A stretch of DNA of 64,000 nucleotides from CBDUMN01 sp965368335 (GCA_965368335.1 CBDUMN010000001.1:1-64000), one strand, 5' to 3'; positions 10,733 through 20,089 are shown, numbered from the stretch's first letter. Made by a program: numbers and translations. Notes: a model not told the origin generated them from the sequence alone.

Positions 10733-11200
10733 ATGGCCGGAACCATCGAAACCCGTTTGAAAGAACTGGGCATCAACCTGCCCCAGGCCGCCGCACCCGC
10801 CGCCAATTACGTGCCCTATGTGGTTAGCGGCAACATGGCTTACGTCTCAGGCCAGATAACCATGGAAAACGGCGAATTGAAGCATGTCGGGAGGGTCGGC
10901 GACACCATGGAAGCCGAAGAAGCTCAACTGGCGGCGCGGCTTTGCGGGCTCAACCTGATCGCCCAGGCCAAGGCGGCTTGCGATGGCGATCTCGACCGGG
11001 TTCGCCGCGTGGTCAAACTAGGCGGTTTCATCAATTGCACAGCCGATTTCAACGGTCATCCCCAGGTGATCAACGGCGCATCTGATTTAATGGTCGAGGT
11101 CTTCGGCGACAAAGGCCGCCACGCCCGTTTCGCCGTCGGCGCACCGTCTTTACCCTTAGGAGTGGCAGTCGAGATCGACGGTATTTTCGAGATTGAGTAG
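10733..11200 (+). CDS. RidA family protein (YjgF/YER057c/UK114)
   Basis: 155 residues of the longer RidA subfamily. Visible: YVPYVVSGNMAYVSGQITMENGELKHVGRVG near the N-terminus and the end motif ARFAVGAPSLPLGVAVEIDGIFE. RidA proteins deaminate reactive enamine/imine intermediates from amino-acid metabolism. In this long subfamily the arginine of the classical active site is often replaced, so the exact activity is uncertain. The ATG at 10733 with GGGAGC upstream is preferred over the TTG at 10721. Confidence 0.9.
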   Translation: MAGTIETRLKELGINLPQAAAPAANYVPYVVSGNMAYVSGQITMENGELKHVGRVGDTMEAEEAQLAARLCGLNLIAQAKAACDGDLDRVRRVVKLGGFINCTADFNGHPQVINGASDLMVEVFGDKGRHARFAVGAPSLPLGVAVEIDGIFEIE

Positions 11201-11233
11201 AGCTAAATTCGCAAAACCACCTTGATGCTCGGG

Positions 11234-11449
11234 CTATTTAATGACCTGCCAACCCGTTCCTTTCGACGCATAGACAGCAAATTTATCTGCCTCTCTAATA
11301 GATGCTTGTGTGCTGGTGCCTATAAATTTGGCCCGTTCCCCCTGGCCGACGATAACGATGTTGTCATAACCCAGCGCTTCAAGTTCAGCGGCCTCATCGG
11401 CTGCGGACTGTTGGCTATCATGTAGGCTTGCGTAAATTTTCTTGGCCAT
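11234..11449 (-). CDS. Small conserved-type protein, unknown function
   Basis: 71 residues without a signal peptide or membrane segment. The pattern DSQQSAADEAAELEALGYDNIVIVGQGERAKFIGTS suggests a small alpha/beta domain. The ATG at 11449 is preceded by GGAAGGAAG. It follows the lipoprotein gene at 11466-12260 by 16 bp, so it is the last gene of a three-gene unit. Not recognised as a named family. Confidence 0.72.
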   Translation of the reverse strand: MAKKIYASLHDSQQSAADEAAELEALGYDNIVIVGQGERAKFIGTSTQASIREADKFAVYASKGTGWQVIK

Positions 11450-11465
11450 TTTATCTTCCTTCCCG

Positions 11466-12260
11466 TCAGATCGCTTTTACAAGGCTGTCATACAACGGAT
11501 CGACGGCTTCCTTCTCGTCATCCATCAGGGCATCTTTTAGGTCGTCTACTGTTGAAAAACTTTCCAGGCGACCTTTCTGCATATCATCGAGGCCCGCCCC
11601 TTCAATCGCCTTGTCACGTTTGGCTGCGCTTAGTTTTCCGCTCGCATCAATCATTTTGGTCAGGATGAAGTCTACCTTGACCTTCCGCACAGCAATCGTG
11701 GTTTTTGCGCTTTCCCGCGCTGCACCCATTTGCTCCGCCGTAACAATCTGCTTCTCGGCCAAATCAGCACGCGCCTTGGCTTGATTTAACGCCTCGGTAT
11801 TGGCTGGTTGAACAGCGAGGGCGTTGCCGATCTGAGCATTCTCTCCCAGGCGTTGAGCAGCAATGCCTGTTGCAAAAAACTGAGCCAACCCGACACTATT
11901 GCTTTGTCCTGCGGAAACTTCGGCCCCAAAGCTGGCAAAAACCGAATAGGTGTCGGTTTCGTTAAACCCCGTTTTGCCATCTCTATTTTCAGTTTTGCCT
12001 TGATACTTGCAGCTATCGGTCGAGGCGCAAGCTGCGCCCTTGCTATCGTTTCCATTAACAAGAAGCGGCATGAGCACTGCCTCCCGGCGTTTATAACCAA
12101 CTATCAACTCTGGAATAGCGCCGCCTTCCGGCGTTGCTCCTATCTCGACACCGACATTGGTCTTAGTGCCGAACAGCAATGTATCGTTATGCTTCACACA
12201 CCCCGTGAGTGCGGCGAAAATAACCAAAATGGATGCAGCTGCTAATCCCTGACGGCGCAT
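11466..12260 (-). CDS. Putative lipoprotein, unknown function
   Basis: 264 residues with a clear lipoprotein signal: MRRQGLAAASILVIFAALTGC, lipobox LTGC, and K after the cysteine. The mature N-terminal half (residues 25-140) is rich in aromatic/glycine beta-like segments (LLFGTKTNVGVEIGATPEGG, ELIVGYKRREAVLMPLL, YSVFASFGAEVSAGQ), then the C-terminal half is alpha-helical and charged (NQAKARADLAEKQIVTAEQM). The two halves suggest a beta domain joined to a helical stalk. Its start overlaps the preceding lipoprotein gene by 19 nt, pointing to coupled translation. Family not recognised. Confidence 0.78.
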   Translation of the reverse strand: MRRQGLAAASILVIFAALTGCVKHNDTLLFGTKTNVGVEIGATPEGGAIPELIVGYKRREAVLMPLLVNGNDSKGAACASTDSCKYQGKTENRDGKTGFNETDTYSVFASFGAEVSAGQSNSVGLAQFFATGIAAQRLGENAQIGNALAVQPANTEALNQAKARADLAEKQIVTAEQMGAARESAKTTIAVRKVKVDFILTKMIDASGKLSAAKRDKAIEGAGLDDMQKGRLESFSTVDDLKDALMDDEKEAVDPLYDSLVKAI

Positions 12261-12679
12261 ATGCTTTCCCCTTCCCTGCTTTCTTCCTTGAGAATATCCA
12301 AAAACTCTTTCATTTGTTGGCGGTTCTTCGCCCTGAAAATGACCCGGCAGTCATGCGGGAGAAACATCTCTCGACGATCCTTTTGATAGCCGAGGCCCGC
12401 CCCATTGCCCGAGGTCGTTGTCTGGCTTCTTCCGTCCGAGTGAGCCCAAACCCCATAAGTTTCGATTTCAGAGATATGAACCGTTCCCTTGCAGTTACCC
12501 TTTTCCCGGCAGTCCTCATCTGATTTGAGAGGCGTATGGATGGCTGGCATAATCACTTTCACGTAGCCGAAATGATGCCGCACTAACTCCCCGTTCGCAT
12601 TGTACGAGGTACATGCGCCAAACATTGAAATAGCGGTAAGGCTCAACCCCCACGCCAGAATGGATGCTGCGTTCTTTAT
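12242..12679 (-). CDS. Putative lipoprotein, unknown function, apparent AUA start codon
   Basis: The coding frame contains a convincing lipoprotein signal only if read from an ATA codon at 12677-12679: (M)KNAASILAWGLSLTAISMFGAC, with lipobox FGAC. GGGGAGG sits 6 nt before this ATA. No ATG or GTG gives a complete signal; a TTG at 12646 would leave a stub without a positive charge. A ten-codon leader frame (ATG at 12708) ends in TAA overlapping the ATA, like a coupled stop-start. The mature part has SEIETYGVWAHSDGRSQTTTSGNGAGLGY and four cysteines. 145 residues if the ATA is used. Family not recognised. Its end overlaps the next lipoprotein gene. Confidence 0.66.
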   Translation of the reverse strand: MKNAASILAWGLSLTAISMFGACTSYNANGELVRHHFGYVKVIMPAIHTPLKSDEDCREKGNCKGTVHISEIETYGVWAHSDGRSQTTTSGNGAGLGYQKDRREMFLPHDCRVIFRAKNRQQMKEFLDILKEESREGESICAVRD

Positions 12680-12840
12680 GCAGAAGCCTCCCCAGACTTT
12701 GCGGTCATTTGCAGTTTTTCAACCTTACCATCCACCCTCAATAGATGCACTATTTTTAGTTAAGACTCCCTAGTTGCATATTGCAGTAATCATCTGCGCT
12801 CCCCCTTGCTCTGACCGCCGACACATCCCATGTTGTTGTC

Positions 12841-14001
12841 ATGCCGGACGGACGTGACGCCATAGCCGTTAAGACGGTTTCCTCCATTTTAGATATTGAG
12901 GCTGAAGCCTGGGATGCCTGTGCGGGGCCTGCCAACCCATTTGTCAGCCATGCCTTCCTCAAGGCCCTTGAAGACAGCGGGTCGGTTGGAGCGGACGCGG
13001 GATGGCTTCCCCAACATTTGATCATCGAGGCACCCAATGGCGGGTTGGCCGCCTGCGCACCGCTCTATGTTAAAAGCCATTCCTACGGCGAATACGTTTT
13101 CGACTGGGCCTGGGCGGACGCCTTTCACCGGGCCGGAGGGCGCTACTACCCCAAACTCCTTTGCGCCGCCCCTTTCACCCCAGCCACCGGTCCACGCCTG
13201 CTCATCAATCCTGCTACTCAGGAACCAGAGATTTTAAAAAAAGCCCTGGCGGGCGCTATGGTGCAATTAGGCGAGCAACTCGGCGCTTCTTCGGTTCATC
13301 TGAACTTCCTCGAGAAAAACAACTGGGAAGCGCTCGGCGGGATGGGCTTTCTCCTGCGCACCGGGCATCAGTATCACTGGGAAAACCACGACTATCGGTC
13401 TTTCGACGATTTCCTTGCTCGCCTTAGTTCACGCAAGCGCAAGGCGATCAAGAAGGAGCGTCGCCAAACCGCGGCCCATGAGATCGCCCTCAAACCCCTC
13501 ACCGGCAATGACATTGAAGAACGTCACTGGGACGCTTTTTTCCGTTTTTATATGGACACCTCTTCACGCAAATGGGGTGAGCCCTACCTCACCCGCGACT
13601 TTTTCTTCGCTGTGGGCGAAACCATGGCCGACAAGGCGGTTATGGTGGCCGCCGAACGAGACGGAAGGACCGTCGCCGCCGCTCTCAACTTTAAAGGCGC
13701 GGAAACGCTTTTTGGCCGCTACTGGGGCTGTACGGAGGATTTCAAATTCCTCCACTTCGAGGCCTGCTACTATCGGGCAATCGATTTCGCCATCGAAAAC
13801 GGCCTGAAGCGCGTTGAAGCAGGAGCCCAGGGTGAACACAAAATCCAACGCGGCTACTTGCCAACCCACACTTACAGCGCTCATTGGATTTACGACCCCA
13901 ATTTCAAACGCGCCGTTGACCGGTTTTTAACAGACGAGCGCCAAGCCGTGGATAGTGAAATCAACTACCTTATGACCACATCGCCATTCAAACAGGAGTA
14001 G
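12841..14001 (+). CDS. GNAT-type acyltransferase of the COG3146/DUF482 family
   Basis: 386 residues of the family often annotated as predicted N-acyltransferase or peptidoglycan biosynthesis/recognition FemAB-like protein. Recognisable stretches: NPFVSHAFLKALEDSGS, GWLPQHLI, YGEYVFDWAWADAFHR, YYPKLLCAAPFTPATGPRLL, FLARLSSRKRKAIKKER, LFGRYWG and AGAQGEHKIQRGYLP. The actual substrate is not established for this family. No strong ribosome-binding site precedes the ATG. It converges on the TRAP permease gene with a 14-bp tail overlap. Confidence 0.88.
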   Translation: MPDGRDAIAVKTVSSILDIEAEAWDACAGPANPFVSHAFLKALEDSGSVGADAGWLPQHLIIEAPNGGLAACAPLYVKSHSYGEYVFDWAWADAFHRAGGRYYPKLLCAAPFTPATGPRLLINPATQEPEILKKALAGAMVQLGEQLGASSVHLNFLEKNNWEALGGMGFLLRTGHQYHWENHDYRSFDDFLARLSSRKRKAIKKERRQTAAHEIALKPLTGNDIEERHWDAFFRFYMDTSSRKWGEPYLTRDFFFAVGETMADKAVMVAAERDGRTVAAALNFKGAETLFGRYWGCTEDFKFLHFEACYYRAIDFAIENGLKRVEAGAQGEHKIQRGYLPTHTYSAHWIYDPNFKRAVDRFLTDERQAVDSEINYLMTTSPFKQE

Positions 14002-16111
14002 CGCGACCTACTTTCCAATTATAGGTCAGAAACATGCATAAAACGATGGCCAGAGCAGCATGGATGGGCCAGGAAAGCGGCCATAGCAAAGCACCGCCAC
14101 CAATTAAGAAAACCAGCCGTAGCAAGGGGCTAAGAGGCGCTTCCAAATGCCCCATCAAAGCCCCCGTCAGGGCGTAAAGACCGAGTAAGGCAAAACAGAA
14201 AATCCCTAAGACCTCAATCCACCCGCCACCGATCAAAGGCGTATAAGCGAAAAGCAGCGGCACAATATAGAGCCCCTTGGCCGTCCGCCAGGCGGAAAAC
14301 CCAGTCGCCATAGGTCGCGTTTTGGCGATGGCGGCTGCGGTAAAAGCCGTCAAGCAAACAGGCGGGGTTACGTTGCTGTCTTGCGAAAGCCAGAAGACGA
14401 TCAGATGCGCGGACAGCAAGGCGTAACTTAAGACGTCAGGGCTGATAAGCATTTCACGAAGCGTACCCGCCAGGTCGGGCGGCACAGCGGCATAGAGCGC
14501 CTGTGCGGCTTCTAACGTCATAGGAAGACCAATTTCCGCCATTCGATCTGGCGCGGCCAACATGAAGACCGCTTTGGCCTCTTGGCTGACAATCCCGGCG
14601 GCCAGTGCTTCCATCACCTGGGCATCGACGATTAAATTGTAAAGCGCCGGGGCCGACAGGGTACCGAGTACAATGTAAGCCGCAGTCACCGGCAGCCCCA
14701 TACCGAGAACCAGGGAGGCCAAAGCGATCAATGTGATCGCAATCAGCAAACTATCTCCCGCCCACTGGGTGATCATCAGCGAGAAAGTATTTCCTACCCC
14801 TGCCGTGGCTATCACATTGACGACCAACCCGACAGAGCAGAGCAAGATGGCCGTCATCACCATATTGCGCGCGCCCAACGCCAAAGCTTCCATAATCGCT
14901 CTCGGCCCCATCTTATTGGGCGTAAACCATGTTGAAACGATCACCGCGAGAATTGACCCGCCAGCCGCATAGGTCGGCGTAAAGCCTTGAATGAGAAGAC
15001 CGATCAACACGGCAACCGGCAAAAGAAACGGCAACCCGCCCTTCTTAAATACCTCTTTGGCGGTCGGAGCCTCCGCATCGACCACATGGATATGATGCTT
15101 GCGCGCCTCAACCCGGACGAAAAAAGCCACCGTAGCAAAGTAAAGAATGGCAGGAAGCACACTGACGGCGATGATGGTGGTGTAAGAAATTTGAGTGATG
15201 CTCGCCATAACGAAAGCGCCCGCTCCCATGATTGGCGGCATCAACTGCCCTCCCGTCGAAGCCGCCGCCTCAACGCCTGCGGCAAATCGTGGGGCGAAAC
15301 CGGCTCTTTTCATCAATGGGATGGTAATCACCCCAGTCGATGCCGTATTGGCGACAGCCGAGCCTGAAATGGTGCCGGTCAGCCCCGAGGCGAAAACGGC
15401 GACAAGCCCGGCTCCTCCAACCATGCGCCCCGCCAGGGCCCGCGCCAAATCGATAATGAAGTCGCCAGCCCCCGAGCGGAGCAAAAAGGCTCCGAACAGA
15501 ATAAACATGAAAACAAAACTGGAAGAGATGCGGGCAATGTTGCCGAAAAGACCATCATCACCGTAAACACTGCGAAACAGAATGGTTTCCGCCGAAAGCC
15601 CGCCAAAACGGAAAACGCCATCTATCAACGCCCCCCACCACCCGACATAGGTCAGCGACAAAACGATCAAAACGGGAATGATCCAACCGGTAGTACGCCG
15701 GGTAAACTCAATCGCCATCAGGATGAGAAGGGTTCCAAAAATCCATTCAGCTTCGGAAAGGCGCACCCCCCGGTCATAAATTGCGTCTTCCATGGCGATC
15801 ATGTAAACGGCTGAAAAGGCCGCAAGGAGCCCCAGGGCAACATCAAACGCCAAAACAAACCGTCCGGCCTTAGCCGATTTCGTTTTAATGGACGGATAGA
15901 CCAAGCCGCACATCAGCGCAAAACCGGCAAAATGCAGAGCATTTCGCCAAAGCCCGGATAAAACGCCGAATAGATTGAAGTAGAGATGGAGAAGAGAGAC
16001 TGCGACGCCGATAATCAGTAGGGCGAGCCCGACCCAGCCCTCATCATTACGAATCGGAGCTTCCATTTCACCCAGCTCCTTTGTTTCTTCCGCTTTTGTG
16101 GCCTCGGCCAT
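13988..16111 (-). CDS. TRAP transporter fused permease (TAXI type, DctQ-DctM fusion)
   Basis: A 707-residue inner-membrane protein with many hydrophobic helices. The N-terminal part (to about 200) corresponds to the small DctQ-like subunit, the rest to the large DctM-like subunit: SGLTGTISGSAVANTASTGVITIPLMKRAGF, AAASTGGQLMPPIMGAGAFVM, LGMGLPVTAAYIVLG and DSNVTPPVCLTAFTAAAIA. Such fusions pair with TAXI solute receptors, the gene just upstream. Uptake is driven by an ion gradient. The substrate is unknown; TAXI systems are often linked to carboxylates or amino acids. Confidence 0.93.
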   Translation of the reverse strand: MAEATKAEETKELGEMEAPIRNDEGWVGLALLIIGVAVSLLHLYFNLFGVLSGLWRNALHFAGFALMCGLVYPSIKTKSAKAGRFVLAFDVALGLLAAFSAVYMIAMEDAIYDRGVRLSEAEWIFGTLLILMAIEFTRRTTGWIIPVLIVLSLTYVGWWGALIDGVFRFGGLSAETILFRSVYGDDGLFGNIARISSSFVFMFILFGAFLLRSGAGDFIIDLARALAGRMVGGAGLVAVFASGLTGTISGSAVANTASTGVITIPLMKRAGFAPRFAAGVEAAASTGGQLMPPIMGAGAFVMASITQISYTTIIAVSVLPAILYFATVAFFVRVEARKHHIHVVDAEAPTAKEVFKKGGLPFLLPVAVLIGLLIQGFTPTYAAGGSILAVIVSTWFTPNKMGPRAIMEALALGARNMVMTAILLCSVGLVVNVIATAGVGNTFSLMITQWAGDSLLIAITLIALASLVLGMGLPVTAAYIVLGTLSAPALYNLIVDAQVMEALAAGIVSQEAKAVFMLAAPDRMAEIGLPMTLEAAQALYAAVPPDLAGTLREMLISPDVLSYALLSAHLIVFWLSQDSNVTPPVCLTAFTAAAIAKTRPMATGFSAWRTAKGLYIVPLLFAYTPLIGGGWIEVLGIFCFALLGLYALTGALMGHLEAPLSPLLRLVFLIGGGALLWPLSWPIHAALAIVLCMFLTYNWKVGRATPV

Positions 16112-16149
16112 CTGGCCCCTCCCTGGCTATCGGCAAACGCCGGACGGAA

Positions 16150-16178
16150 CCCTGCATCCGTTCATATTGGATGCAGGG
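16150..16178 (-). promoter_or_regulatory. Intercistronic stem-loop between the TAXI receptor and permease genes
   Basis: A perfect 10-bp stem, CCCTGCATCC/GGATGCAGGG, with a 9-nt loop lies in the 86-bp gap. No T-run follows on the minus strand, so it is probably not a full terminator. Such hairpins commonly protect the 3' end of the receptor message, giving more receptor than permease. That role is inferred. Confidence 0.65.
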
Positions 16179-16197
16179 CTCAATCCATCAAACCAGC

Positions 16198-17217
16198 TTA
16201 TTTGGCCATCAAGTGTTCGGGAATTCCAATCCCCGCTTCCTTGTAATATTTGGCCGCTCCCGGATGGAGAGGCATGGGGAGGCCCGCTATGGCTTTATCC
16301 AGCGCCATAGCGTTTGTCGCTTTGTGGATAGCACGCAGGAACGGCAGATTTTCGTAAATCGTCTTGGTGATTTGATATACCGCATCCTCGTCCACATCGG
16401 CCCGAACCGCCAAGAAGTTGGGCTGAGCAATGGTGTTAACGTCTGACGTCTGGTTGGGATAGGTCCCGGCCTTAATGAGATAGGGCGTCCAGAGGTTGAG
16501 GCCGCCATCAGCCTGCTTGGCCTGTTCAGGCGTGAAGCTCAGAATTTTAATATCCTCTCCCATAGCCGCCTTGGCCTTGGTCACCGCTCCGGTCGGCACT
16601 CCTGCGGGGGTGCTCATGCCCACGACCTGACCGTTTTGCAGGGCATCTGCACTTGGGCCATAACCGACATGAACCAGCGAATAATCTTTTTCCGCATCAA
16701 CGCCCAAATTGCCAAGAAGCTTGGTGTTGGAACCGATCGTGCCCGAGTTCTTTTTGCCCAAGGCCATGCTTTCGCCTTTCAGCCCCGCCATATCGGCGAT
16801 TGTGCCGGTTTTGGCGTGCTTGGCGAGAATGGTGAACTGTTCGACATTCTGCCAAAGCATGGAGACGGCGCGCAGTTTGGTCTGCGGTCCATCCTGCGCA
16901 ACCGGTCCTTTGCCGTTCCAAGCATAGTAGCCGTAGAGCCCCTGGAGAATAGCGAACTGGGCTTCGTTTTCACGCAGTAGCTTAACGTTTTCACCAGAAC
17001 CAGCCGAATTGATGGCCGACATACCAATCTTTTGTTTAGGCTGGAGTTTCACCTTTACCAGCGTAGACAGCGCTACGCCAACCGGATAATAGGTGCCGCC
17101 CGTGCTGGCTGTCGCCAGAAGATAATTTCGGTCATCGGCAGCCTGAACTGATGTCATAGCAGAAGAAGCAACGGCAACAGCGACAGCGGCGCCCGTCAAA
17201 ACACGCATAAACTTCAT
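16198..17217 (-). CDS. TAXI family TRAP transporter solute-binding protein
   Basis: 339 residues with a Sec signal peptide (MKFMRVLTGAAVAVAVASSAMTSVQA), so periplasmic. TAXI-family features: YLLATASTGGTYYPVGVALSTLV near the mature N-terminus, SAGSGENVKLLRENEAQFAILQG, GKKNSGT, and a C-terminal helix ending in PLHPGAAKYYKEAGI. It captures the substrate and delivers it to the fused permease encoded downstream. Substrate not predictable. Confidence 0.94.
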   Translation of the reverse strand: MKFMRVLTGAAVAVAVASSAMTSVQAADDRNYLLATASTGGTYYPVGVALSTLVKVKLQPKQKIGMSAINSAGSGENVKLLRENEAQFAILQGLYGYYAWNGKGPVAQDGPQTKLRAVSMLWQNVEQFTILAKHAKTGTIADMAGLKGESMALGKKNSGTIGSNTKLLGNLGVDAEKDYSLVHVGYGPSADALQNGQVVGMSTPAGVPTGAVTKAKAAMGEDIKILSFTPEQAKQADGGLNLWTPYLIKAGTYPNQTSDVNTIAQPNFLAVRADVDEDAVYQITKTIYENLPFLRAIHKATNAMALDKAIAGLPMPLHPGAAKYYKEAGIGIPEHLMAK

Positions 17218-17415
17218 TTATCGACCTCCCTGGTCATATGACGTTTTGGTTTGCGAATGAGGGGCCGATTTGAAAACGGCATACCCCAAGGGTAGGCACT
17301 TTTTCACCACTTTAGGTAAGTCGTGATAAGTCCTTTTTCCCCTTAGATAATGTGGGGAGAAAGGGCCTTATAACAACCTATAAAATGCAATATTCGAAAG
17401 AGACGCCGGACGCTT

Positions 17416-19728
17416 TTAAGGCTTCATCAGTTCCGGCACCGAACCGCGTTTACTGCCGGAAAGGCGTTTCGGTTGCTCTTCGGGATATTCGAAGGCCAGT
17501 TTCTTTTTCTTCACGACAACGCGAACGAGGCCACCCTTGGCAAGCTTACCGAACAGCAGCTCTTCGGCCAGGGGTTTCTTGACTTTTTCCTGAATCAACC
17601 GGCTAAGCGGGCGCGCGCCAAAGAGCTTATCATAGCCCTTTTCAGCCAACCACTGACGAGCCGGATCGGAAAGCTCAATGGTCACGTCGCGGTCGGCCAG
17701 TTGCGCCTCCAGTTGGATAACGAACTTATCGACCACGCGGGAGACCACATCCGGCGCAAGGCTGGAGAAGGGAATGATCGCATCCAGACGATTCCTGAAC
17801 TCGGGCGTAAACATCTTCTCGATGGCTTCCATGTCATCGCCCACACGCTCGCCCCGCTCAAAGCCCATAGGCGGCTTGGCGAGATCCGCAGCCCCTGCAT
17901 TGGTGGTCATGATCAGGATAACGTTGCGGAAATCGACGCTCTTCCCGTTGTGATCGGTCAGCTTACCATGGTCCATCACCTGCAGAAGCACATTGAACAG
18001 GTCGGGGTGCGCTTTCTCGATCTCATCAAGCAACAACACCGCATGGGGCTGTTTGTCGATAGCGTCGGTCAGCAAACCGCCCTGGTCGAAGCCGACATAC
18101 CCCGGCGGCGCGCCGATCAGACGCGACACGCTGTGGCGCTCCATATATTCCGACATATCGAAACGCACCAGCTCGACGCCCAAGGTCAGCGCCAACTGGC
18201 GGGCCACTTCGGTCTTGCCCACCCCGGTCGGGCCGGAGAATAGATAGCTGCCGATAGGCTTTTCAGGTTCGCGCAGACCGGCCCGCGACATCTTGATGGC
18301 GCTCGACAACGCGTCAATGGCCGTATCCTGGCCGAAAACCATGGTCTTGAGGTCGCGCTCCAGCATTTGAAGCGCCTTTTTATCATCGTTGGAGACAGAC
18401 TTGGGCGGGATGCGCGCCATCATCGAAATAACGTTTTCCACATCCTTGACCGTCGCCGTCTTACGACGCTTGGAAGCCGCCACCAGCATCCGCGAAGCCC
18501 CGACTTCGTCGATAACATCAATCGCCTTATCGGGCAGCTTACGGTCACTAATGTAACGTTCGGAGAGCTCCACTGCCGCCTTGATGGCGTCGCCCGTGTA
18601 GCGAACCTTATGATGCTCTTCGAAATAAGGCTTCAGGCCTTGCAAAATCTTGATCGCATCTGGCACCGAAGGCTCATGAATATCGATCTTCTGAAAACGC
18701 CGAACCAGCGCCCGGTCTTTCTCGAAATGATTGCGGTATTCCTTGTAGGTGGTTGAGCCAATGCAACGCAGTCCGCCCGATTGCAAGGAAGGCTTCAATA
18801 GGTTGGAAGCGTCCATGGAGCCACCGCTTGTCGCGCCCGCACCAATGACCGTATGGATTTCGTCGATGAAAAGGATGGCGTTTTCATCCTCTTCCATCTC
18901 TTTGATCACGCCCTTGAGCCGCTCCTCAAAATCTCCGCGATAACGGGTGCCGGCCAGAAGCACGCCCATATCGAGAGCGAAAATGACGGCATCTTCCAAA
19001 ACTTCCGGCACATCGCCTTCAACGATCTTGCGAGCCAGCCCTTCGGCAATAGCCGTTTTACCGACACCGGGATCGCCAACCAGCAAGGGATTGTTTTTGT
19101 TTCGGCGGCAAAGAACCTGGATAGTCCGGTCCACTTCCTTATCGCGACCGATCAGCGGGTCGATTTTGCCGTCCATGGCCTTTTTGTTGAGGTTGACGCA
19201 ATAGGCGTCAATCGCCTTTTCGCCCTGCTTAACAACCTCTTCGGCCTCCATGCCCGGATCAGCGCCATGGGGCGCATGTGCATCTTCCATGCCTGGAGCC
19301 TTAGCAATGCCATGGGAAATGTAATTAACCGCATCGAGGCGTGTCATGTCCTGAAGCTGCAAGAGATAGACCGCATGGGATTCGCGCTCGGCAAACATGG
19401 CGACCAGAACATTGGCGCCGGTAACGGACTCACGGCCCGACGATTGAACATGAATGGCGGCGCGCTGGATAACCCGCTGAAATCCGGCGGTCGGCTTAGG
19501 GTCGACTTCCTTATGGGTCACCATCACGTCCAGATCGTCATCGACGAACTGGGTTAATTCGGCTTTGAGCTGCTCAACATCAACGTCGCAGGCCTTGAGT
19601 ACGGCAAGCGCATCGGCGTCCTCGGTCAACGCCAGCAAAAGATGTTCAAGCGTGGCGTATTCATGGCTCCGCGAAGTCGCCAGTTCCAGGGCCTTGTGGA
19701 GAGTTTGCTCAAGGTCGCGCGATATCAT
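17416..19728 (-). CDS. clpA: ATP-dependent Clp protease ATP-binding subunit ClpA
   Basis: 770 residues. N-terminal double Clp repeat (1 to about 145), first AAA+ module with Walker A GDPGVGKT near residue 220 and Walker B AILFIDEIH, second AAA+ module with GPTGVGKTE near 498 and LLLDEIEKAHPD. The IGF/IGL-type ClpP-binding loop is expected in the second module but I did not pin it. ClpA unfolds substrates for ClpP; ClpS, encoded just upstream, directs N-degron substrates to it. Length and order clpS-clpA are standard. Confidence 0.97.
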   Translation of the reverse strand: MISRDLEQTLHKALELATSRSHEYATLEHLLLALTEDADALAVLKACDVDVEQLKAELTQFVDDDLDVMVTHKEVDPKPTAGFQRVIQRAAIHVQSSGRESVTGANVLVAMFAERESHAVYLLQLQDMTRLDAVNYISHGIAKAPGMEDAHAPHGADPGMEAEEVVKQGEKAIDAYCVNLNKKAMDGKIDPLIGRDKEVDRTIQVLCRRNKNNPLLVGDPGVGKTAIAEGLARKIVEGDVPEVLEDAVIFALDMGVLLAGTRYRGDFEERLKGVIKEMEEDENAILFIDEIHTVIGAGATSGGSMDASNLLKPSLQSGGLRCIGSTTYKEYRNHFEKDRALVRRFQKIDIHEPSVPDAIKILQGLKPYFEEHHKVRYTGDAIKAAVELSERYISDRKLPDKAIDVIDEVGASRMLVAASKRRKTATVKDVENVISMMARIPPKSVSNDDKKALQMLERDLKTMVFGQDTAIDALSSAIKMSRAGLREPEKPIGSYLFSGPTGVGKTEVARQLALTLGVELVRFDMSEYMERHSVSRLIGAPPGYVGFDQGGLLTDAIDKQPHAVLLLDEIEKAHPDLFNVLLQVMDHGKLTDHNGKSVDFRNVILIMTTNAGAADLAKPPMGFERGERVGDDMEAIEKMFTPEFRNRLDAIIPFSSLAPDVVSRVVDKFVIQLEAQLADRDVTIELSDPARQWLAEKGYDKLFGARPLSRLIQEKVKKPLAEELLFGKLAKGGLVRVVVKKKKLAFEYPEEQPKRLSGSKRGSVPELMKP

Positions 19729-19759
19729 CCCGACGGTTCTCCTTTATGTTCAAACCCGC

Positions 19760-20089
19760 TCATTCCTTTTCAATAGTACATTGAAGAGGATGCTGGTTCT
19801 TACGCGCCAGATCCATGACCTGATTCACCTTGGTTTCGGCGATTTCGTAGGTGTAAACCCCACAAATGCCGACCCCTTTATAGTGAACGTGGAGCATGAT
19901 CTCCGTCGCTTCTTGATGCCCTTTGCCGAAAACCCCTTCCAGAATATCGACGACGAATTCCATGGGGGTGTAATCATCGTTCAACATCAAGACCTTATAA
20001 AGAGACGGCTTCTTCGTCTTGGGGCGGGTCTTAACGGCCAAGCCGGTATTGGGCCCACCGTCTTCATCATCTCTTCTGTGGTCGCTCAT
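19760..20089 (-). CDS. clpS: ATP-dependent Clp protease adaptor ClpS
   Basis: 109 residues. The ClpS core is visible: KTRPKTKKPSLYKVLMLNDDYTPMEFVVDILEGVF, then MLHVHYKGVGICGVYTYEIAETKV. The NDDYTPME stretch forms part of the N-degron pocket and the disordered N-terminus contacts ClpA. It sits 31 bp before clpA, likely one transcript. Confidence 0.97.
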   Translation of the reverse strand: MSDHRRDDEDGGPNTGLAVKTRPKTKKPSLYKVLMLNDDYTPMEFVVDILEGVFGKGHQEATEIMLHVHYKGVGICGVYTYEIAETKVNQVMDLARKNQHPLQCTIEKE

